Of a stretch of DNA of 46,612 bases, positions 39,979-46,612 are shown in pieces. Position numbers and translations under genes: made by a program. This DNA is from Azospirillum isscasi (GTDB taxonomy: Bacteria > Pseudomonadota > Alphaproteobacteria > Azospirillales > Azospirillaceae): positions 1 through 46,612 of the forward strand of contig NZ_JAUJFI010000023.1 of assembly GCF_030849505.1 (NCBI RefSeq), written 5' to 3'. Positions within the stretch are counted from its first letter, which is position 1. Each line of letters begins with the position of its first letter. Below the pieces are notes generated by a model. The model saw nothing but the letters and a program-made list of their open reading frames with translations, had not been told where the DNA came from and searched no databases.

Positions 39979-41124
39979 ATGCCCCCGATCTCCAAGCCCG
40001 CCCCGAAGTCAGCCGCCGGCTCGCTCGCCTCGTTCGCGCCCTGGGCGGCGGAGGGCGGTGTCCGCGTCTATCTGAGGCCGGTCGGGCTGCTGCCCATCGC
40101 GGCGTGGAGCGCCGGGGCCGCGGTGCCGTTGGCCGGGGGACGCTTCGCCTTCGCCACCGCCGAACTCATCGTCCGGCAGGGGGCCCGGATCGAGCGGGCC
40201 TTCGCGCCGCTGACCGAAATCCTGGCCTGGGGCTGGGAGCGCGGAACCGCCGTCGCGCAGAGCCTGGACCGGCGGCTGGGCGCGCTGACCCGCGGGCGGG
40301 CGCCGTTCGGCGGGCTGGACCTCGGGCGTCCGCGGATCATGGCCATCGTCAACGTGACGCCGGACAGCTTTTCCGACGGCGGCGACTTCTTCGACGCCGG
40401 GACCGCCATCGCCCACGGCGAGGCGATGCTGGAGGCCGGGGCCGACCTGCTGGACATCGGCGGCGAATCCACCCGCCCCGGCTCCGCCGCCGTGTCGCCG
40501 GAGGAGGAGGAGGCCCGCGTCCTGCCGGTCGTCCGCCATTTCGCGGCCAAGGGCGCCGTGGTGTCGGTGGACACGCGCCACGCGCGGGTCATGCGCGCGG
40601 CGCTCGACGCCGGGGCGGCCCTCATCAACGACGTGGCCGGCCTGCGCGATCCCGGCGCGCTGCCGCTGGTGGCGGAGAAGGCGGCTCCGGTGGTGGTGAT
40701 GCACATGCAGGGCGAACCCGGCACCATGCAGCGGAACCCGGCCTATGAGGACGCCGCGCTGGACGTCTTCGACTGGCTGGAGGAGCGGGTGGGCGCCTGT
40801 CTGGCCGCCGGGGTGCCGCTGGACCGCATCGCCGTCGATCCCGGCATCGGCTTCGGCAAGACGGTGGAGCACAATCTGGACATCCTGCGCCACACGGCCC
40901 TGTACCATGGGCTCGGTTGCGCCCTGCTGATCGGCCTGTCGCGCAAGACCCTCATCGGCAAGCTGTCGCGGAACGAGCCGCCCAAGGAGCGATTGGCCGG
41001 GTCGCTGGCCGGGGGGCTGGAGACGCTGAACCAGGGCGCGCACATCCTGCGCGTGCACGACGTGCCCCAGACGGTTCAGGCCTGCGCCGTCTGGGAGGGA
41101 TTGCACCCCGCGCGGGTGCCGTGA
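39979..41124 (+). CDS. folP: Dihydropteroate synthase with N-terminal extension
   Basis: Condenses 6-hydroxymethyl-dihydropterin pyrophosphate with p-aminobenzoate in folate synthesis; the sulfonamide target. The 381-residue product has the catalytic TIM barrel at about 115-375, with IMAIVNVTPDSFSDGGDF, GGESTRPGS and DPGIGFGKTVEHNL. The first 110 residues (RVYLRPVGLLPIAAW and AFATAELIVRQGARIE) form an extra region, also present in other Rhodospirillales by my recollection; the core family is about 280 residues. ATG at 39979 fits. glmM follows after 131 bases. Confidence 0.94.
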   Translation: MPPISKPAPKSAAGSLASFAPWAAEGGVRVYLRPVGLLPIAAWSAGAAVPLAGGRFAFATAELIVRQGARIERAFAPLTEILAWGWERGTAVAQSLDRRLGALTRGRAPFGGLDLGRPRIMAIVNVTPDSFSDGGDFFDAGTAIAHGEAMLEAGADLLDIGGESTRPGSAAVSPEEEEARVLPVVRHFAAKGAVVSVDTRHARVMRAALDAGAALINDVAGLRDPGALPLVAEKAAPVVVMHMQGEPGTMQRNPAYEDAALDVFDWLEERVGACLAAGVPLDRIAVDPGIGFGKTVEHNLDILRHTALYHGLGCALLIGLSRKTLIGKLSRNEPPKERLAGSLAGGLETLNQGAHILRVHDVPQTVQACAVWEGLHPARVP

Positions 41125-41255
41125 TCGCGTTCGGCGTGTAACTCTTTGGCGTCTGCGCGGAAGGGTTCTTGACCCTGCCCCCGCGGCAAGCGATGACATT
41201 CTCACCACACCCGCAATTGCGGTATAGTGACTGGGCCATTCCCGAGGTTTTTTCC

Positions 41256-42623
41256 ATGACGCGACACCTGTTCGGCACCGACGGCATCCGCGGTACCGCC
41301 AACATCGAGCCGATGACGGCAGAAACCGCCCTGCGCGTCGCCATGGCGTCCGCTTTGCAGTTCCGCCGGGGCGACCACCGGCACCGGGTGGTGATCGGCA
41401 AGGACACCCGCCTGTCCGGCTATCTGCTGGAGCCCGCCTTGACCGCCGGCTTCATTTCGATGGGCATGGATGTGGTGCTGCTCGGCCCGCTGCCGACCCC
41501 CGCCGTCGCCATGCTGACGCGCAGCTTGCGCGCCGACCTGGGGGTGATGATCTCCGCCTCCCACAACCCGTTCCAGGACAACGGCATCAAGCTGTTCGGG
41601 CCGGACGGCTACAAGCTGTCGGACGCGGTGGAGATCGCCATCGAGACGCGCATGGGCCAGCCCTTCGCCCCGGATCTGGCCGGCTCCCCCGACCTCGGCC
41701 GCGCCTCCCGCCTGGAGGACGCGACGGGCCGCTACATCGAGTATGTGAAGAACACCTTCCCGCGCGGCCTGCGGCTGGACGGGCTGAAGATCGTCGTGGA
41801 CTGCGCCAACGGCGCCGCCTACCGCGTTGCCCCGAAGGTGCTGTACGAGCTGGGGGCCGACGTGATCCCGGTCGGGGTCAACCCGGACGGTCTGAACATC
41901 AACAAGGCCTGCGGCGCCACCGCCACCCGGACCCTGCAGGAGCAGGTGGTGGCCCACGGCGCCCATCTGGGCATCGCGCTGGACGGCGACGCCGACCGCC
42001 TGATCATGGTGGACGAGGCCGGGCGCGTCGTGGACGGCGACCAGCTCATGGCGCTGATCGCCTCCTCCTGGGCGCAGGCGCAGACGCTGAGGGGCGGCGG
42101 CGTGGTCGCCACCGTCATGTCCAACCTGGGCATGGAACGGCATCTCCGGGGGCTGGGCATCGCGCTGGTCCGCACGCCGGTCGGCGACCGCTATGTGGTG
42201 GAACATATGCGCGAGCACGGCTACAACGTGGGTGGTGAACAATCGGGGCACGTCGTGCTCTCCGACTATTCCACCACCGGCGACGGGCTGATCGCCGCAC
42301 TCCAGGTTCTGGCGGTGCTGATCCAGTCCGGCGGCCGGGCGGCCAGCGAGGTCTGCCAGGTCTTCGCTCCGGTGCCGCAGAAGCTGACCAACGTCCGCTT
42401 CGCCGCCGGTTCGAAGCCGCTGGAGATCGCCTCCGTCCAGGCGGCGATCCGCGACGGCGAGGCGCGGCTGAACGGGTCGGGACGCATCCTGATCCGCAAG
42501 TCGGGGACCGAGCCGGTGATCCGCGTCATGGCCGAAGGCGACGACGAAGGGCTGGTGCACGGGGTGGTGGCGGACATTGCCGGCGCCATCACGGACGCCG
42601 CCCGGCTGGAGACCGCCTCCTAA
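41256..42623 (+). CDS. glmM: Phosphoglucosamine mutase
   Basis: Converts glucosamine 6-phosphate to glucosamine 1-phosphate for UDP-N-acetylglucosamine, a precursor of peptidoglycan and lipopolysaccharide. The 455 residues start [16 protein letters not shown], with the phosphoserine loop [12 protein letters not shown] (99-110, S102), the metal loop [10 protein letters not shown], the sugar loop GGEQSGH, and the phosphate-binding [12 protein letters not shown] near the end. ATG at 41256 has CGAGG eight bases upstream. A TATAGT box at 41223-41228 lacks a clear -35 partner. Order folP-glmM is common in alphaproteobacteria. Confidence 0.97.
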   Translation: MTRHLFGTDGIRGTANIEPMTAETALRVAMASALQFRRGDHRHRVVIGKDTRLSGYLLEPALTAGFISMGMDVVLLGPLPTPAVAMLTRSLRADLGVMISASHNPFQDNGIKLFGPDGYKLSDAVEIAIETRMGQPFAPDLAGSPDLGRASRLEDATGRYIEYVKNTFPRGLRLDGLKIVVDCANGAAYRVAPKVLYELGADVIPVGVNPDGLNINKACGATATRTLQEQVVAHGAHLGIALDGDADRLIMVDEAGRVVDGDQLMALIASSWAQAQTLRGGGVVATVMSNLGMERHLRGLGIALVRTPVGDRYVVEHMREHGYNVGGEQSGHVVLSDYSTTGDGLIAALQVLAVLIQSGGRAASEVCQVFAPVPQKLTNVRFAAGSKPLEIASVQAAIRDGEARLNGSGRILIRKSGTEPVIRVMAEGDDEGLVHGVVADIAGAITDAARLETAS

Positions 42624-42631
42624 AGCGGATT

Positions 42632-42814
42632 GCGGTCCGCTTTGGACCGCGACGGCGGTCCCGGCCGCCCATGCGGCCGAAGCCCGCCAGCGGGAACACG
42701 GTTCCCGCTGGCGGCAGGCGGATGCCCGCGGCATCCGCTGAGAGCCGGCGAACGAGGCGATATGCGCCTGAAGCGGACGGACGTTCGCTTGAGGCGCATC
42801 GACCAACCAGACGA
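42632..42814. repeat. Chain of palindromes between glmM and thiD
   Basis: The 212-base gap is built of nested hairpins: GCGGTCC/GGACCGC (42632-42650), CGGCCGC/GCGGCCG (42662-42679), a perfect 14-base stem (42684-42697 with 42701-42714, loop ACG), GCGGATGCC/GGCATCCGC (42718-42738), and an imperfect palindrome of about 20-base arms around ATGCGCCT-AAGCG (about 42762-42802). It looks like a mosaic extragenic repeat and has no gene. Confidence 0.72.
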
Positions 42815-42835
42815 CCAAGGACGAAAGCAATCCCG

Positions 42836-43651
42836 ATGCAGGCCAACCCGATCAACGGCCGTGTTCTCATCGTCGCCGGTTCCGATTCCGGCGGCGGCGC
42901 CGGCATCCAGGCGGACATCAAGGCGGTCAGCGCGCTGAATGCCTTCGCCATGACGGCCATCGCGGCCCTGACCGCGCAGAACACGACGGGGGTCTATGGT
43001 GTCCTGCCCGTGGACCCGGCGTTCGTCGCGCTTCAGATGAAGGTGGTGCTGGAGGACATCGGGGCCGACAGCATCAAGATCGGCATGCTCGCCAACGCCG
43101 CCGTCATCGAGGCGGTGGCCGGCGAGTATGAGGAGCGGGCGATCAACGTGCCCCTGGTCGTCGATCCGGTGATGGTCGCGAAGAGCGGCCATTTCCTGCT
43201 GGAGCCGGACGCCGTGCAGACCCTGCGCAAGCGCCTGCTGCCCCATGCGGAGGTGGTCACCCCCAACCTGCCGGAGGCGGAGGCGCTGACCGACATCCCG
43301 GTGCGCAACCTGGACGACATGCGCCGCGCCGCCGAGATGATCCGCACCTTCGGGCCGAAGGCCGTGCTGCTGAAGGGCGGCCATCTGGAGGACGAGCGGC
43401 TGTGCGACCTGCTGCTCACCGAGGACGGAGAGGAAGTGTTCGAGGGGCGGCGCATCCACACGCCGCACACCCACGGCACCGGCTGCACCCTGGCGTCGGC
43501 CATCGCCGCCGGCATCGCCCAGGGGCTGAACGTGCGCGATTCGGTGGCCCGCGCCCGCGCCTATGTGGACGAGGCGATCCGCTCGGCCCCCGGCTTCGGC
43601 CATGGCCACGGACCGCTGAACCACCTGCACACGGTCAGGCCGTTCCCGTAA
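42836..43651 (+). CDS. thiD: Hydroxymethylpyrimidine/phosphomethylpyrimidine kinase
   Basis: Phosphorylates hydroxymethylpyrimidine and its monophosphate in thiamine synthesis. The 271-residue ribokinase-like protein shows GSDSGGGAGIQADIKA (16-31), VDPVMVAKSGHFLL, TPNLPEAEAL, LLKGGHL and the catalytic THGTGCTLASAIAA with the ADP-binding end GHGHGPLNHLH. ATG at 42836 follows a weak AAGGACG site; the upstream frame crosses the palindromic repeats and is rejected. It ends in a terminator that overlaps its stop codon. Confidence 0.96.
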   Translation: MQANPINGRVLIVAGSDSGGGAGIQADIKAVSALNAFAMTAIAALTAQNTTGVYGVLPVDPAFVALQMKVVLEDIGADSIKIGMLANAAVIEAVAGEYEERAINVPLVVDPVMVAKSGHFLLEPDAVQTLRKRLLPHAEVVTPNLPEAEALTDIPVRNLDDMRRAAEMIRTFGPKAVLLKGGHLEDERLCDLLLTEDGEEVFEGRRIHTPHTHGTGCTLASAIAAGIAQGLNVRDSVARARAYVDEAIRSAPGFGHGHGPLNHLHTVRPFP

Positions 43652-43674
43652 GGGCACGGCCTTTCCGCTTTTTT
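43637..43674 (+). terminator. Intrinsic terminator overlapping the thiD stop codon
   Basis: AGGCCGT (43637-43643) and ACGGCCT (43656-43662) pair, with an inner CCC/GGG pair (45-47 and 52-54 of that stretch), followed by TTCCGC and six T (43669-43674). It lies between thiD and the convergent mocR gene. Confidence 0.75.
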
Positions 43675-43690
43675 CCAGGCGTCCGCTTCC

Positions 43691-45085
43691 TCAAACAATC
43701 GACAGCATTGCCGTTTGCGGGTTGTCCAGCAACTCGGCCAGGGTGCGCAGGCCGCGCGCCAGCTCGTCCCGGCTGTGCGGGTGGCACAGGCCGAGCCGCA
43801 CGGCGTGGGGGGCGGCGGCCCGGCCCACGGCGAACACGTCGCCGCCGGTCACTTTCACGCCACGCCGCAGCGCCTCCGCGATGAAATCGTCGCGCCGCCA
43901 GGGCTCCGGCAGCACCAGCCAGAGATGCTGCGCCGACGGGTGGCCGCAGACGGCGCCGGCGGGCAGGATGGAGCGGGCGATCTGCTGGCGCGCCATGGCC
44001 TCTCCCCGCTGGGCCTCGGCAACGCGGTCGGCGCTGCCCTCGGTGATCCAGCGCGTCGCGATTTCCGGCGGCAGGGGCGGGGAGGAGTATTGCAGGGCGC
44101 GGATGACCGCCTCGACCCGCGGCACCAGGGGCGGTGGCGCGACCACATAGCCGACCCGCAGACCGGCGGACACGCTCTTGGACAGGCTGTTCACGTAAAG
44201 CGTCACGTCCGGGGCGATGGCCTGGATGGGCTTCGCGTCGTGGACCAGGAAGCCGAACACGTCGTCCTCCACCAGCATCACGCCGTGACGGCGGGCGATG
44301 GCCGCGATCTCGATGCGCCGCGCCTGCGGCATGACCGAGGCGGTGGGGTTGTGCATGGTCGGCACCAGATACAGCGCCTTGGGCGCCAGCCGGCGGCAGG
44401 CGCTGTCGAAGCTGTCCGGCACCACGCCATGCTCGTCGATGGCGATGCCCTCCAGGTGGTAGCCCTCGACCGCGCTCAGCGTCTTGATGCCGTAGTTGGT
44501 CAGCCGCTCCGTCAGCACCACGTCGCCGGGGCGGGCGACGGCGGCCAGGGCGACCGCCATGGCGTTCTGCGCCCCGATGGTCAGCAGGACCGTGTCGGCG
44601 GAGGCGGCCACGCGGTGCTGCCGCGCCAGCCATTGCGCCCCGGCGGCGCGGTGGGCGGGCAGGCCGGCGTGCGGCGCGTATTCCAGAAGCGCGCCGAGGC
44701 TTCCCGACGCGCCGATGGCGGCCAGGGTGGCGCCCATCATCGTCGCCGACATCGGGTGCTCCGGCGTCACGACCGTCATGTTGATGAGCGAGGGCTCGGG
44801 GCGGGGCGCCCAGGTGAATGGGTCGGAGGGGGGCATGTGCCGCTGCCCCTGCACGAAGGTGCCGCGCCCGACCTCGCCGCCGATCAGTCCGCGCTTCTCC
44901 GCCTCCGTGTAGGCGCGGGTGATCGTCCCCACGGTGACGCCGAGGCGGTAGGCGAGGTCGCGGTGGGTGGGAAGCCGCGTGCCGGGGGGGAGCCGCCCGG
45001 CGGCGATGTCGTCGGACAGGGCCTCGGCAATGGCGCGGTAACGGGGGCCTTGACGGCCCGAGAGATCGGGTACCCAATTTGTCAT
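43691..45085 (-). CDS. MocR-family regulator (GntR helix-turn-helix fused to aminotransferase)
   Basis: A transcription factor that senses pyridoxal phosphate or amino compounds. From ATG at 45085 the 464 residues have a GntR winged helix (about 12-80: RYRAIAEALSDDIAAGRLPP, THRDLAYRLGVTVGTITRAY) and a fold type I aminotransferase domain (about 95-460) with the Schiff-base lysine K303 in SLSKSVSAGLRVGY and N and D positions in MHNPTAS and VEDDVF. The frame to 45121 overlaps the operator. It is divergent from the DUF2892-like gene across 186 bases with ATTGT repeats. Its target is unknown; no pyridoxine or taurine genes are adjacent. Confidence 0.92.
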   Translation of the reverse strand: MTNWVPDLSGRQGPRYRAIAEALSDDIAAGRLPPGTRLPTHRDLAYRLGVTVGTITRAYTEAEKRGLIGGEVGRGTFVQGQRHMPPSDPFTWAPRPEPSLINMTVVTPEHPMSATMMGATLAAIGASGSLGALLEYAPHAGLPAHRAAGAQWLARQHRVAASADTVLLTIGAQNAMAVALAAVARPGDVVLTERLTNYGIKTLSAVEGYHLEGIAIDEHGVVPDSFDSACRRLAPKALYLVPTMHNPTASVMPQARRIEIAAIARRHGVMLVEDDVFGFLVHDAKPIQAIAPDVTLYVNSLSKSVSAGLRVGYVVAPPPLVPRVEAVIRALQYSSPPLPPEIATRWITEGSADRVAEAQRGEAMARQQIARSILPAGAVCGHPSAQHLWLVLPEPWRRDDFIAEALRRGVKVTGGDVFAVGRAAAPHAVRLGLCHPHSRDELARGLRTLAELLDNPQTAMLSIV

Positions 45086-45089
45086 GGGG

Positions 45090-45146
45090 ACAATGATGAC
45101 ATTGTGCCGGTCCTTCGGCAAGTGTCACCGCATTGTCGCTATTGTC
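45090..45146. promoter_or_regulatory. ATTGT repeat cluster, candidate MocR operator
   Basis: ACAATG (45090-45095), four bases, CATTGT (45100-45105) form a perfect inverted repeat five bases upstream of the mocR start. Two direct ATTGTC copies follow at 45132-45137 and 45141-45146. MocR proteins commonly bind repeats next to their own gene. The role is inferred. Confidence 0.55.
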
Positions 45147-45171
45147 CGGCTCCTGCCGAGTCGCGGGCGCG

Positions 45172-45197
45172 GGAACCCGGACGGCGGGGCGGGCGTT
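45172..45197 (+). promoter_or_regulatory. EcfG-type general stress promoter before the DUF2892-like gene
   Basis: GGAAC (45172-45176), 17 bases, CGTT (45194-45197) match exactly the consensus of the alphaproteobacterial general-stress sigma factor EcfG. It points at the gene starting at 45272, 75 bases downstream. Confidence 0.5.
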
Positions 45198-45271
45198 GCA
45201 CTCAGCACCGACCCGGCGCTCCTTCGGTATTCATCCCCCTCGCGTCGGGCACAGCCGGGAGATCGACAGGC

Positions 45272-45598
45272 ATGAGCGCCGAAAACGCCATCCGACACAC
45301 CTACGACCGCTTCTTCGGGGGCGCGCAAAATCTCGGGCCGCTGGAGCGCGCCGTGTCCACCGGTCTCGGCCTCGTTATGGCCGCTGGCGGCGTCCGACGC
45401 GGGGCCGACCTGCGCGGCGCCATCATGGGGCTGGCCGGCGCCGCCCTGGTGGCGCGCGGCATGAGCGGCCATTGCCCGCTGAAGGCGATGATGACGGACG
45501 AGGAGCATGAACGCCTGTCCGGCCCTGGCGCGGAACGCTACAGCCCCGGCGAAGGGATGCAGGAGCGCACCCCGGCCCGCACGGGCTCCTATTCCTGA
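45272..45598 (+). CDS. DUF2892-like small membrane protein
   Basis: A 108-residue protein with two hydrophobic segments (about 27-42 and 46-62: LERAVSTGLGLVMAAGG, GAIMGLAGAALVARG), then SGHCPLKAMM, the pattern of DUF2892/YgaP-type membrane domains, and a hydrophilic tail. Function unknown; relatives are often in stress or sulfur contexts. ATG at 45272 follows a GGGAG site. The EcfG-type promoter upstream suggests induction in general stress. It is divergent from mocR and converges on the next small membrane gene. Confidence 0.8.
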   Translation: MSAENAIRHTYDRFFGGAQNLGPLERAVSTGLGLVMAAGGVRRGADLRGAIMGLAGAALVARGMSGHCPLKAMMTDEEHERLSGPGAERYSPGEGMQERTPARTGSYS

Positions 45599-45611
45599 CG
45601 GATCGGGCCGA

Positions 45612-45944
45612 TCACGAGGAAGCGGCGCGGCGCCGCCGCTTCCATTCCTTCCAGCGCCGTTCGCCCTGCACAAGGGCGCGGTTGATCGGCGGGCGCAGGA
45701 ACGGAACGTCGTAGGCGAGCAGCACGAGGCCGAGGGGCAGCATCCAGATGCCCAGCACCGGCAGGAAGCTGAACAGGCCGCCCAGCATCAGCAGCAGCCC
45801 GGCGGGAACACGCACCCAGGTCGCCCGCGGCTCGCGGAGCCAGCGCAGCACCCGCGCCATGGCATCTGGGAGCTTCTCCTGGATGCGGTCCACCCGCCGT
45901 TCGAGGCGTCTGTGGTGCTGGTCGCCCAACGCGGCACTCTCCAT
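45612..45944 (-). CDS. Small membrane protein of unknown function
   Basis: The 110-residue product has a charged helical N-terminus (DQHHRRLERRVDRIQEKLPD), a WVRVPAGLLLMLGGLFSFLP helix, a second helix (GIWMLPLGLVLLAYDVPFL) and a basic C-terminus (RRWKEWKRRRRAASS). Proteins with this two-helix layout are widespread in alphaproteobacteria and of unknown role. ATG at 45944 is my start; longer frames run into non-coding sequence. It overlaps no neighbour. Confidence 0.75.
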   Translation of the reverse strand: MESAALGDQHHRRLERRVDRIQEKLPDAMARVLRWLREPRATWVRVPAGLLLMLGGLFSFLPVLGIWMLPLGLVLLAYDVPFLRPPINRALVQGERRWKEWKRRRRAASS

Positions 45945-46472
45945 ATTGTATCCGGCTCTGACGGTGGTTGACAGTCACGCGGCGCCCCGATCCGCCGGAC
46001 CGGGCGCCCAAGCCGCCATATGGGAACAGGCGCGCCCGTTCCAAGCTCCTCTTTGTGCGGGAACATTCGAGATGCTTGGCGGGATGCTGGGCAGGACGCT
46101 TGGCCGGGATGCCGGGCATCTTGAAAGGCGCCGGCCATACGGCCAAGTATTAGGGCATTCAGGGTCCGGGCCCCTCTGGCAGCCGAGTCGTCGGTTGCGA
46201 TGTCGGATCTCTTCATCTGCTTTTGCGCCGACGGGCGTGACCGCATCTGGAGGGCGTTTCGATGGACACCGCAGCCGTTCCAATCCCGCAGCCGCCTTGC
46301 CGCGGCCGATCCGCCGCTGAACGCCTTCCGCCAAATGGGCGATTCGCGCGTGCGTGCCGCCGGCGTGCCGGGGTAGGACTTGCCGGAAACATCGGGCCAA
46401 CGAAGGGCCGGCCAGAGGCTTGAACGCCCCAAAGGCTAGAACGCCAGAGGCTTGAACGAGGGAGTTTTCACA
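45945..46472. other. Long intergenic region before the Bax inhibitor-1 gene
   Basis: This 528-base gap shows no gene I can support; open frames crossing it are unconserved in style. It contains GGCGGGATGC/GGCCGGGATGC-like repeats around 46075-46112 and a 16-base direct repeat (46411-46426 and 46443-46458) just before the last gene. No tRNA structure was recognised. Confidence 0.55.
46411..46458. repeat. Tandem 16-base direct repeats before the Bax inhibitor-1 gene
   Basis: GCCAGAGGCTTGAACG occurs at 46411-46426 and 46443-46458, with a degenerate copy (AAAGGCTAGAACG) between them, a period of about 16 bases. The last copy touches the GAGGGAG ribosome binding site (46459-46465). Likely a replication-slippage product or operator; the role is unknown. 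Confidence 0.6.
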
Positions 46473-46612
46473 ATGTTCGACCAGTATCCCAACCAGAGCC
46501 GTTGGGGCGCCGGCGCCGCGGGCGTGGACCGTGCGGCGTTCGACGAGGGCCTGCGCAAGCACATGCTGCGGGTCTACAATTTCATGATGCTTGGGCTGGG
46601 GGTGACCGGCCT
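46473..46612 (+). CDS. Bax inhibitor-1/YccA family membrane protein, N-terminal part
   Basis: ATG at 46473, with GAGGGAG seven bases upstream, opens 46 codons that run off the window. The product begins MFDQYPNQSRWGAGAAGVDR, then AAFDEGLRKHMLRVYNFMML and GLGVTGL. The GLRKHMLRVYN-x-M-x-LGL pattern is the usual start of bacterial BI-1 (TMBIM/YccA) proteins, where it leads into the first membrane helix. These are multi-pass inner-membrane proteins linked to calcium leak or protease control. Only the beginning is visible. Confidence 0.8.
   Translation, partial: MFDQYPNQSRWGAGAAGVDRAAFDEGLRKHMLRVYNFMMLGLGVTG

Noticed and set aside
43715..45598. Plus-strand open frame of 627 codons across mocR
   Set aside because: Only its last 108 codons (from 45272) look like a protein; the rest is antisense to mocR.
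45945..46472. tRNA or small RNA gene in the long gap before the BI-1 gene
   Set aside because: No cloverleaf, no TTCGA-type T loop in context and no clear promoter plus terminator pair was found.
1..46612. CRISPR array, prophage or defence island
   Set aside because: No regularly spaced repeats, phage structural genes, restriction or toxin-antitoxin genes were recognised.

Overview
The window is 46.6 kb of GC-rich bacterial chromosome. Gene content and order point to an alphaproteobacterium of the Rhodospirillales, most likely Azospirillum or a close relative. This is an inference from protein style (ATP12 chaperone, 122-residue S13, MocR regulator, many diguanylate cyclases) and from small gene clusters typical of the group; I could run no database search. 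Most genes are housekeeping or regulatory. I see no CRISPR array, prophage, tRNA or rRNA.

Layout. At 1-1751 the 5' end of an IS5-type transposase abuts a PAS/histidine-kinase gene whose N-terminus is missing. Pyruvate kinase (1774-3216, minus) is followed by a separately promoted rpsM-rpsK-rpoA-rplQ operon (3351-6183). From 6228 to 15129 come a VTT-family membrane protein, small envelope proteins, and rarA / RNase H-fold protein / crcB / rluC; then a divergent GntR-BenE pair; then a HAD phosphatase and the ATP12 chaperone. A TPR-glycosyltransferase-like protein, two secreted small proteins, YgfZ and Rnk fill 15197-19678. A BMP-type nucleoside ABC transporter (ATPase, two permeases, binding protein) occupies 19997-24895.

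From 24973 to 35487 there are uncharacterised proteins, an XRE-cupin regulator, a response-regulator diguanylate cyclase followed by a degenerate Nudix protein, an archaeal-style PRPP synthetase paralogue with a beta-CASP metallo-beta-lactamase, and a CHASE-PAS-GGDEF-EAL protein. From 35505 to 46612 there are an SDR, the ergothioneine pair egtB-egtD with a hemerythrin protein, folP-glmM-thiD, a MocR regulator divergent from a DUF2892-like protein, a small membrane protein, and the start of a Bax inhibitor-1 family gene.

Regulatory DNA is unusually readable. There is a near-consensus sigma70 promoter for the alpha operon, leader hairpins before rpsM, rpoA, crcB and rnk, a perfect palindrome between gntR and benE, ATTGT repeats beside mocR, an exact EcfG-type general-stress promoter match, several strong terminators, and at least four intergenic palindromic elements. 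I found no clear large novel system. The best leads are the PRPP synthetase/beta-CASP pair, the cyclase/degenerate Nudix pair, the TPR-glycosyltransferase fusion and the GntR-BenE insertion.
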